Positions 55,873 through 64,000 of a stretch of 64,000 nt of DNA are shown piece after piece. The DNA is from Deuterostichococcus epilithicus (lineage: Eukaryota; Chlorophyta; Trebouxiophyceae; Prasiolales; Stichococcaceae), in NCBI GenBank assembly GCA_033439295.1, contig JAVTLE010000015.1:2108001-2172000 (forward strand), given 5' to 3'. Numbering within the stretch: the stretch's first letter is position 1; every line of letters starts with the position of its first letter. The position numbers and the translations under genes are program-made. The notes below the pieces were generated by a model. The model was not told where the DNA came from. It was given only the letters and a program-made list of their open reading frames with translations, and ran no database searches.

Positions 55873-58800
55873 ATGGCAGCAGAGTACCACTTCGTTACCT
55901 CTACCGCGGGCAAGCATCAGTGCGTGTTCTGCCGTCACGAGTTCAAAGGAAACCCGTTCCGTATCCGTGCACACATCTTGGGCGTGGCAGGACAGGGAGT
56001 TTCAGCTTGTGTTGCGGACGGCCCTGAGTTTGAGGCGGCACAGCAGCGCTGCCGCGAATTGGCTGAGAAGCAGGACGAGCGTCGCGCTAAGCGGCGATTT
56101 TCAGAGGCAGCAGCAGCCAGTGAGTCGGCTGTTGGCAGCAGCACTGCAGCGGCGCGCTACGCCAGCAGCTCAGCGGCAGAAGGGCCGCTGCTAGCGGCCT
56201 TTGCAAGGGGCAAGAAAGAGGCCACTGACCTAGCCGTGGCACGCTACTGCTACGCAACTGGCACACCCTTTAACGCTCTCAGCAGCCCATATGCGCAAGA
56301 GATGTTTGCCGCCGTCGCCAGCTATGGGCCTGGCTATAAGCCTCCAGGTACGCCCTGCACCCTTCACACACGACGCTCTTGTCGCGTGTACAGTTGCAGG
56401 CTGCAAGCAGTTGATGCGCATCACAGTGCTAAAGTTCTTCATGGGTTTGGCATCTGCAGGGTACAATGCCTTGCGGGAATCACTCCTAGTCAAGGAGAAG
56501 GCGCACATCAAGAAGGACCTGATCAAACTGGACGAGAGGGTGTCAGAGACAGGCTGCCTGCTCTGCTCCGATGGCTGGGACAATGTGAACCATCGCCCGC
56601 TTCTCAACATCATGAAGGTACCCAGGCGCACAAACGCTGTTCTGCAGCATCACAGACCTTGCAGTTCTGCTCACATACCCTGATCTTCCACGATTCCTCA
56701 GGCTTCTACGGTCATTCTGCAGGTCACGCCTCAGGGTGCGCAGTTCATCCGTGCCGTCGACACCAGCGGCGAGACCAAGAGCGGCCACTACATCGCAGAG
56801 GTGAGACGTTTCCCGTCTCCCTGACGCTCATTGCACCTGGAGCTGACACAATATAGGGCGCCCCGCCGGTCTGCTGCTTCGCCGAGTCACTCTTGCCGCT
56901 GCAGGTGCTTATCGCCGCCATCAGGGAGATTGGCCCCGAGAAGGTGGTCGCGGTTTGCACCGACAATGCTGCAAACTGCAGGATGGCTGGGCACCTCATC
57001 GAGGTGGAGTGAGTGTTGCAGCTCTTCTGCTGGAAACCCGTGTGCTTGCAGATATGCCACTGTGAATAGCACTAGCTGCGCACAGGGATGCACGGATCCT
57101 GTGCCTTTTTGGATTCCACAGGTGTTACCTCTGCATCCAGGTTCCCCCATATCACCTGGCAACCGTGCACGGCGCACGTGTGCGACCTGTTCCTGGAGGA
57201 CGTGGCGAAGATGGAGTTCGCGCGCAGCACCGTGGCGTTGGGGCGCACCATCATCAAGTTCATCAAACGGCACCACTTTACGCTCGCCCTATACCGCGAG
57301 AAGGCAAAGCTGGAGCTGCTGCTGCCAGGTACGCATCATCTATTCTACTATATAACAGCCAGTATGCTGACTGCTGCTGCAGGGTTTATAGTGCCGCCTG
57401 TGACAAGGGACGCGCATCACCTGTCTCCCTAAGGCATTCAAAAGTCGTATCTACTGCTGATGCCAACCATCGTGACCACATTCTTCTTGCGATAGGGATA
57501 GGACCCTCAGTTGGTGAGCACAGGGCTGCTGGCCGCCATGCCTTGAGGACGCATTGCTTGTGCATCTTGTGCAGGTGACACGCGGTTCGCCACCGCGTTT
57601 ATTGCCCTGCAGCGCCTGCTGGACGTGAAAGCGGCCCTGCAGGCAACAGTTGTGGACGAGAGGTACGACACCTGGGCGGCCCGCCAAATCTACCGGCGCG
57701 AAGCCGAGGAGGTCAAGGACACTATCATGGACAGCGCCTTCTGGCGGCCCGCCAACGTGAGCGCTTGCAGACTTGTTTTCTGGAGTCTCTAATTTTCCTC
57801 GAACTCTGCCAGCGCCGTCACGGCACGAAACAATGTCACAGCATTCGAGACCATCGGACAGCAACGCTGCAGCAATGATCTAATCTGCAACGATGCTCCA
57901 TCTGTATTCATGCTGGCTGGCTACAGGAGCTGGTGGAGTTGGTCGGGCCCGCTGTTAACCTGCTGCGGCTGGCAGACTCGAACCTCTCCTGCATCGGCAA
58001 GGTGTATCACGGCGCCTTTGCTGTCCAGGTGGGGCATGGCACGACCTGGTCTCTCGAGCTGTGCATCCACTTATGGCGCCTCAGCTCCAGGGCGTGACGC
58101 ACCCTGCAGCAGCTCTAGCTGAGCTCTAGCTGCTGCGTCAATCAACCTGCACTTTCATTGACGCAGCACAGGGCAGTCCTTGCAGCAAGATATAGCAGAT
58201 GCTGACGCCAACGCTTGCTGCCGTCTATAGGAGGCGATTGACAGCTCCAACCTCGCACCGGCGGCGCTGACGCTGGTGTCGGCGGCATGGAAAGCACGGT
58301 GGGAGATGCTACACACAGTGCTGATGGCGGCGGGGTATGCGCTGGACCCAGAATACTGGGACCACGACATTGCCGGCAACCAGGAGGTGCGGCAAAGTGC
58401 ATGTTCAACAAGCAATAGTTGAGGTTTCAGAGTGTTGCTGTGACCTTGCATTGCTTCGCATCTGCTAGCCGTGCTGTTTGCACTTTGCTCAGATGTGCTG
58501 AGACATGCAAAACCTGTCTCAAATAGCAAAGTGTTGCCCTGCTTCTCAGACCTATGCGCCATTGAGATTTGATTGGCATGCTCGCAGGTGACAGAGGGCC
58601 TGCTCGATGCCGCGCAGAAGATACTTGGCAACGACGTCAAGACCGAGCAGGCGATGCAAGAGCTAAAGAACTACCGCTCCAAGGTCGGGGTGTTCGGTAG
58701 GCCCACGGTGCAAAATCTGGCCAAGTCCATGACGGCGTGGGAGTGGTGGAGGGACTGGGGGGGCTCAGCACCAATGCTCAGGCAGCTTGCCATGAAGGTG

Positions 58801-58998
58801 CTCAGTCAGGCTGCCTCGGCCTGCAGCTGCGAGCGCGATTGGAGCAATTTCGGGTTCATTCACAGCCGGTTGCGCAACCGCCTGACTGCTGAGCGTGCCG
58901 CCGATCTGGTGTATGTTTTCAGCAATCTGCGGGTCTTGAAGAAGTTCACCAACCAGGAGGAGATCGAGTATCATATGTGGGATGTGGAAGAGCTGTGA
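55873..58998 (+). CDS. hAT transposase (BED finger, DUF659, hAT dimerisation domain)
   Basis: Met at 55873 precedes a BED-type finger (HQCVFCRHEFKGNPFRIRAH, then GQGVSACV). Next come a basic linker and a first helical part (GTPFNALSSPYAQEMF). After an intron, DLIKLDERVSETG leads to the DUF659 core with LCSDGWDNVNHRPLLNI and VAVCTDNAANCRMAGHL, which supply the two conserved Asp of the RNase-H-like fold, and ITWQPCTAHVCDLFLED. Later exons give FATAFIALQRLLDVKAALQA, DSAFWRPAN, LLRLADSNLSCIGKVYHGAF and AWKARWEMLHTVLMAAGYA. The C-terminal dimerisation domain has ASACSCERDWSNFGFIHSRL and RNRLTAERAADLVYVFSNLR, with the expected E-x2-W. The stop is at 58998. About ten exons read without an obvious break. 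The protein should cut and rejoin the element ends in the nucleus. Confidence 0.88.
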
Positions 58999-59123
58999 AC
59001 TCATCATTAGCACTCCCCTACGCCCTGCTGCACCTCTGGCTGTCCTCAGGCTGCCCACGGAAGCTGCCGACACCCTGCTTACGTAATTGTCAGACACAGC
59101 GGTGCGCACTCCTGGTCATAGCC

Positions 59124-59146
59124 GTGCGGCCGTGCGCACGCGTGCG
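59124..59146 (+). repeat. hAT right subterminal repeat
   Basis: This is an exact second copy of the 23-bp block at 55599-55621, in the same orientation. It lies just inside the right terminal repeat. Confidence 0.75.
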
Positions 59147-59147
59147 C

Positions 59148-59164
59148 CGTGCGATGCAACCCTG
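59148..59164 (-). repeat. hAT right terminal inverted repeat
   Basis: CGTGCGATGCAACCCTG is the reverse complement of the left end with one mismatch at the eleventh base. Confidence 0.85.
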
Positions 59165-60299
59165 TGACAGGTGGCTGATTCTGCCCAGCCGCGAGGCTGC
59201 TGCTGGCCAGAAGCCCACTGGCATGTTGGTCGACGGCGAGACGCTGCTCCGGCTGCTTGATGGCGCAATCACAGCCGCGTCGTGCAGGAGGTAATCATGC
59301 CGCCGTATAGTCCGCCATCCAGCAGATTGGACCGGGTGGCAGGCGAGAGCTTTGTCGTGTGCTTGTGGGCACATGAATGTGGTTCAAGAATGGTCACGTA
59401 ACAGAACCCTATGCCATAACGAGGTTGGTTCAAGTCGGAAGAGGAGGGTCTCTCGAGTAAACTCCTGTTAGGCCTGCATGCAAGCTGGCCATGCATCGAT
59501 CGCTTGCAATTGCTTGTTGAGCTTGAAGGGAGTATGCCTTGAAATGAGTCCAAAGGATCCATGCTCAAAGCTCAGCCCTTTCATACAACTAGACCTATCC
59601 CAACCTCCCTCCCTGCTGATCACTTGACCGAACAAATTCCCGCCGCCGCGACTTACGGACTTAGTACTGCTAGCCTGCTTGCATAACCTGCCACAGTTGT
59701 CTCGCCACAAGCGATCGCCGGATTCAGTTTTCGGCGGTTCGCTGCACTCGTTTACGCAGCAGCGGATTGGCCGTCCTCATGTCGGCGGTGCGAAATGGTG
59801 GCGATATTGACTCTGCGCCTGCAAGAGATTTTGTTGCATGCGGCACTACAGGGCGAGTTTGGTGGCACCTACTGTTAGGTGCGCCTGCGCTGCTGGAAAT
59901 GCCCTGCAATCATTGCCGATGCTATTCTGCATAGCGCATCTACTGGAGTAGTCGGTGCCATTGGCACTGAAGTGCGTAGATAAAGCGTGCGGCGCGCCTG
60001 TTGGCGAAGACCCGGAGCCTCGCCATCATCAAATATCAGATGCATGGGTCCCAGTCCAACAGCAGGAATGTCGCTGCCGATGGTTCTTCATCACCAAACA
60101 ATTCATCCCAGTTCACGCTGGCCTTGGATAGATCTACCGAAACCCTGCAATTTCAATCGTGGCAGCCTGTTGAAGCTCCTCAGCTGTGCAGCTCTGGGGT
60201 CTGGATCGCACTCACGCAACCCTGGTACATCAACTCACCTCTGCTTCAGCCAAATCAGTCCACCTCGAAGGCTTTGCACAGCTCGAGGCACCAGCGATC
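59165..60299. other. Flank of the hAT element and upstream region
   Basis: The first 130 nt read open on both strands and join with sequence left of the element (see findings). Further on, a minus-strand frame starting with Met at 59909 (MQGISSSAGAPNSRCHQTRP) is rich in Ser/Arg/Ala like an organelle-targeting leader. The last 300 nt probably include the promoter of the next plus-strand gene. Confidence 0.35.
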
Positions 60300-61337
60300 A
60301 TGAGCGCATCTGAGGCTCGCACGCAGGAGCTGCCCAAAAAGGTACCCCTCTCGCACCTCTGATGCACACAAAGCAATGCTATGACGCCACCGCAGGGCTC
60401 AGTGACAGTTGTGCTGTGAGATGCGGCGGCAAACTCTGGTTGGCAGCTGCGAAGAAGGTGAGCGGCCACCAGACTGCTGCAAGGCCAGTGGATCGGTTGC
60501 AAAGGCGTCTTAGATGTCTGTTAAGCTCTTTTAAGCGAGGCCACCAGGCCAGCGTGAGAGACCTGGCACTTCACACAGCGTTTACTCATCGACAGCAGTG
60601 ATCTACATTGTTGCAGCGCTGCAATGTTGCTTTCCGGGCACGAGAGTCTTAAAGCACTCGGTTCAGTCCAGCATTGATGCAGGCGTGATATGCACAGTGC
60701 GTTGATGGGTGGTCCAGAACAGCTTGAACTTCTGCAACGCACCACGACGCAACGCGATTCTTGAGCTCGAGCTGCCTGTCGCTTGGGCCTGCTGCTACCA
60801 TACTCACGAAATCGCCAGTGGCGCTGCTGGCTTACGCATGCCTGCAGGAGGCTGCGGCTGAGCGGTCTGCGCCGCCGCTCGCCGCGCTGCCAGTGGCGGC
60901 TGCTGCCGCCAGGCGACGCAGTCACCATCGTGTCGTGCCCTCACCTGCGTGACAAATTTGCGATCACGTTGGCCAGCAGGAGGAGTCTGAATTCACGGAG
61001 GTGGACCCGGACAAGGCGGACAAGGCGCCGCCTAAGGCCGAGGACGTTCAGGATCCAGAGGAGGATGCCCCTCCGGCCTCGACAGGTGCTGGGAGTCACG
61101 CTGTCGCATCAGGCGCTGTATTATGCATTGACTTCCAATTTGTGTTTGTTACACATGCTTAAACGGTTGCATGTCGAGCGGCGCTCTGTGGCGGCTAGGC
61201 GCATGACATGCTATGCAGCTCGTGGACAGAAGCATGCGCACCCAAACAGACCTTGAAGATGTTGTCACCAACTTGCTGATCACCCGGGCTTCTTCTGCTG
61301 CGCAGACAACCCTTTCGATGCGCTGGGGTCGGAGTGA
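60300..61337 (+). CDS. Small acidic protein of unknown function
   Basis: A first exon from the ATG at 60300 encodes MSASEARTQELPKK and ends at a GTACCC donor. A later exon follows CCAGCAG at about 60976 and is strongly acidic: EESEFTEVDPDKADKAPP, KAEDVQDPEEDAPPAS. A last short exon after GCTGCGCAG ends DNPFDALGSE, stop at 61337; NPF is a known EH-domain ligand motif. The exons between 60.34 and 60.97 kb could not be settled (a frame with GDAVTIVSCPHLRDKF at 60.91 kb is one candidate). I do not recognise the family. Confidence 0.4.
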
Positions 61338-61819
61338 GGGCCAGCTACTGAGTGGCGGGGGTCATGCGCTACATGCGCTGGGGGTGTGCCGCGAACGCCA
61401 GTGGCTAGCACGCGCTGTGCAGCTGCGGTGTGCCGCCAAGACTCAACAATTTTGCTCCGCAAGGGGGTTGACAACCTTGATATCTGAGGCCTTCCACACA
61501 TTGTGACACGTAGCAGCACATCACAGGTAGTGCAGGTCAAATTGTCAGCACTGCTGTTGTGGCTATGCCCGCACAAAAGAGCACATTTTCTTGAAGACCG
61601 CTTTGTGGTGCGGCAGACATTCTGAGCTGCCAACACAGCGGAAACCTTGAACACGAGCAAATTCTTATTCCTCTTCTGTTTGGACACAGTCTGGACACAG
61701 TAGGCAAACTGAGTCTGACCGCCCACGTGACTGACAAGACTGGCAACACCTACACAGCATTCTCGTGCCCGCCTGAACAAAATTGGCAAGTGAAACCGCA
61801 AAAACACATCTTCCTGGAC
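61338..61819. other. Intergenic region between convergent 3' ends
   Basis: This lies between the small acidic protein gene and the SPOUT1-like gene, whose stops face each other. No coding sequence was recognised. Confidence 0.45.
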
Positions 61820-63871
61820 TCAGCCAGATGCAGTCGTCCGGAGTGCAGACTGCAGGAAGCCCATGGACAGCAGGATGGCCTCCTCCGTTCGGATCGTGCG
61901 GCTGCCCTGCCCAGGGCAAGTGTTGACCCAGGACCCGAAGAGCTGCTCCGCGGGGCGGCCCTGTAGCGCCGGGTCCTTTGCTGCCGCGTCCTCCAGCCCC
62001 TTGGGCCCGCCAAAGGCTATGAGCGCGTGCCGGAAGCCGGGCAGCTTGAGCTTTTTGGCCTCGCACACGCTGCCGCGCTCCGAGGTGCCCACCAGCAGGT
62101 CGTAGCCGCCCTGCGGGTTTGCAGCATCGGTGCGCCGTCTAGCAAACTCGAGGCTTCGGTGGTCCAAGTGGTCCAAACCATGCAAGGCTGTGTGTCGAAA
62201 ACGGACGTTTTGTTGCCTTCGGCAGCAAACTTCCATCGTGTTCTGCAAATCCTCTGCCCTTCCCTCCCCAGATGCTGTGTGTGCTAAGTTCCTGCGCCGC
62301 TGTTTTAAAGCACTGATATGCGGCAGGCTGCTGGCAAACACCGTTCTGATGCAGACTGGGGGCCGTCGCCGCTGCAGATGCACACTGCTGACAAGCCTGT
62401 GTTGCTGCGGCAGGGCCCTGACCCCGCGTCCCCTGATTGCACGCCGTCAGCCGCCTTCAATGTCGCCCAAACTGCGCTGCGTGCAAGGGAGCTGCAGCCG
62501 CTTCCCAGCAACCTCACCTCGAAGGGGCACTCTGCCAGCGCGGCGGCCAGGCCGGACGCCAGCCGCGTGGTCGCGCCCCAGTACAGACCGGCGGCGGTGC
62601 GCGGCTCGCTCGGCGGCCCCAGCCGCGCCGGCAGCACCTCGCCCTCGCCATCGGGCGCGGGCTCCGGCTGCGGCGCCTCCCCCATCGCCAGCGTCACCCG
62701 CAGGCCCGGCCGCAGCGCCTCCGCCACGTGTGCCTTCTGCGATGGCGCAAGTGTCGAGCGTACCATACCGGAATGCACGAGAGATGCAAGTCGAATGGAA
62801 GTCAATGAGCTGTCGCCCATGCCTGCTGGCCAAGTGCGCTGTCACCTGCATGCGCTGCATCGCTCCGTATTTGCCGTGTCCGCCGCAGAGCCCCTTAAGT
62901 CAGAAGCCGTCAGCCGGCCTGGGCTGGTACTAGTGGGCTGCTGGACAAGCCTACTGCGTCACATGCCTGCAGAAGCGCCATGGAGTCGGACCTCAACTGG
63001 GTGCAGGGGCGAGATGCTTGCAGAGCAGGCAGCTCACCATGTCGTACAGGCCGACGTCGATGAGTGAGCCGGTAGCGGCGCTGCCATCGACGACGACGCC
63101 CTCCCTGTAGGGCCGCCATTCCATGGCGCGCATGTGGTGCGGCGCGTCCACGGGCGGCAGCAGCCCCGCCAGCCGCAGGTCCCGGTGGAAGGGCACCAGC
63201 GCCCTGCGGCCGGTTCAAAAAAATCATATAAACTTAAGATGCAGAGTTTCGGGGCATCAACACGGCACCTCAGGTGCAGGCAGGCTTTGCACGGAGGCGG
63301 TGCACGGGCTGCTGCGTGACGGCCGGTGGCAGCAGGCTTCGTGGACATTGGCGTGCGTTGTGTGTCCCATGACGCCTGTCACCGAAAAACCTCACTTGCG
63401 CAGGTACTGCGGGGTCTCCTGGTACTGCAGGATGCGCGCCAGGAAGGCGGCGCCCGCACTGACCGTGCCGTCGCCCGCCGGCTCCTCGTCGATCACCACC
63501 ACCTGCGTTCAGGCCGCTATGCAATGCGGTCATGCCGTGCCGCTGTCGGTTCTGTGCCTGGCCTCGCTGATGTGCCTTGAAGCAGTCAGCCCCTGATGCT
63601 GCGCCAGTGCACGCAGCGAAGTGTACCGGACCATACGGGCCAATCTCCTGAAGGGACCCCAGCAGCGAAACAGACACACGCGCATCATTCATGCCGCATC
63701 GGCAAGCGTTACACCATACTGACCTCGTCGACGTTGAATATGGCCGCCGCGCGGGCGATCTGGCCCGCCACGTACGTGGCGAACTCAGCGTTCTGGGTGT
63801 TGTCGATCACAGAGCCCGGCACCGCAATCGACACCGTCCACTGGCGGCCAGACGGCGCAGCCGCCCCGTTG
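61820..63871 (-). CDS. SPOUT1/C9orf114-like RNA methyltransferase, 5' partial
   Basis: The five minus-strand exons follow the SPOUT1 family in order. They read WTVSIAVPGSVIDNTQNAEF with YVAGQIARAAAIFNVDE (63871-63720), FLARILQYQETPQYLRK (about 63.5-63.4 kb), FHRDLRLAGLLPPVDAPHHM with YREGVVVDG (63.2-63.03 kb), EALRPGLRVTLAM with PRTAAGLYWGATTRLASGLA (62.75-62.52 kb), and DLLVGTSERG, FRHALIAFGG, VNTCPGQGSRTIRTEEAIL (62110-61820). The last motif is the family hallmark of the SPOUT trefoil-knot fold that binds S-adenosylmethionine. The human protein methylates RNA and acts at the nucleolus and mitotic spindle; the algal role is inferred to be RNA methylation. The first exon lies past the window edge or in its last 130 nt. 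Confidence 0.85.
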
Positions 63872-64000
63872 CTGCAGTGCAGAGGCATACAGTGTGGGAC
63901 TCTGGCTGTGGACTGAGAAGACGGAGCCCAAGACCAGCTGTCGCACTCTGCATCCGCCGATCTGAGGTGTTGCAGTCGTCAGCCTAGAGCGAGACGGCGC

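Larger units (their letters stand above)
55567..59164 (+). mobile_element. hAT DNA transposon, complete-looking
   Basis: The 3.6-kb element is bounded by 17-bp terminal inverted repeats with one mismatch and encodes a full multi-exon hAT transposase. Both subterminal regions carry GTGCGCAC-rich repeats. The 8 bp outside each end (CACAGGGT left, TGACAGGT right) are alike only if one base slips (ACAGGGT against ACAGGT), so the target-site duplication is imperfect. Near-identical ends and an open transposase suggest fairly recent activity, while the flanks argue against very recent insertion. Confidence 0.85.

Noticed and set aside
60001-60303. Plus-strand frame ending just past 60300 (LAIIKYQMHGSQSNSRNVAA)
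   Set aside because: It overlaps the start of the small acidic protein gene, has no clear splice sites and looks like upstream sequence.
1-64000. Retroelements, virus-like elements and CRISPR-like arrays
   Set aside because: No reverse transcriptase, integrase, capsid or protease motif, no long terminal repeats and no regularly spaced repeats were seen on either strand.

Overview
The window looks like nuclear DNA of a green alga, most likely a trebouxiophyte. It is GC-rich and its genes are split into many small exons (about 30 to 400 nt) by short GT-AG introns. Exons carry G or C at most third codon positions, and the proteins are rich in Ala, Gly, Pro, Gln and Ser. Product types (a multi-TM protein with a beta-helix ectodomain, a plastid-type SET protein, PHD, ARID, Agenet, RING and SANT nuclear proteins) fit this. 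No operons, CRISPR arrays, rRNA genes, complete tRNAs, or retrovirus-like or other virus-like elements were recognised. Single N bases at 5067, 5093, 14595 and 39596 lie in or near G-rich sequence. All exon joins are read by eye, so gene spans are better supported than individual splice sites.

Layout, left to right. 199-12378 (-): very large surface protein with signal peptide, parallel beta-helix repeats, Cys-rich EGF-like modules and a multi-TM C-terminal part. 13432-17403 (+): monovalent cation:proton antiporter with an SPQL-repeat tail. 18570-21990 (-): unrecognised protein. 22256-26825 (+): SET-domain protein methyltransferase of the Rubisco-LSMT/SETD class. 27112-31793 (-): F-box plus WD40/TolB-like beta-propeller protein. 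32290-41401 (+): PHD-ARID-Agenet chromatin protein. 41835-43011 (-): coiled-coil protein, probably decayed. 43821-45608 (+): protein with a DM-type (DMRT-like) double zinc finger. 46486-47475 (+): SANT/Myb protein. 48126-52888 (+): RING-PHD protein resembling PHRF1. 53755-55375 (-): unrecognised multi-exon gene. 55567-59164: complete-looking hAT DNA transposon with its transposase gene. 60300-61337 (+): small acidic protein, weakly supported. 61820-63871 (-): SPOUT1/C9orf114-like RNA methyltransferase, whose 5' end lies outside the window.

The first eight genes alternate strand, giving divergent pairs that probably share upstream regions. The stretch 32-53 kb is dense in nuclear regulators (PHD-ARID-Agenet, DM zinc finger, SANT, RING-PHD). 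The most striking findings are the DM-type zinc finger in an alga; a recurring pattern in at least five places where an exon start and its 3' splice site are tandemly duplicated, in three of them with a decayed copy lying just 5' of the working one; and a hAT element inserted in sequence that reads open across the insertion point.
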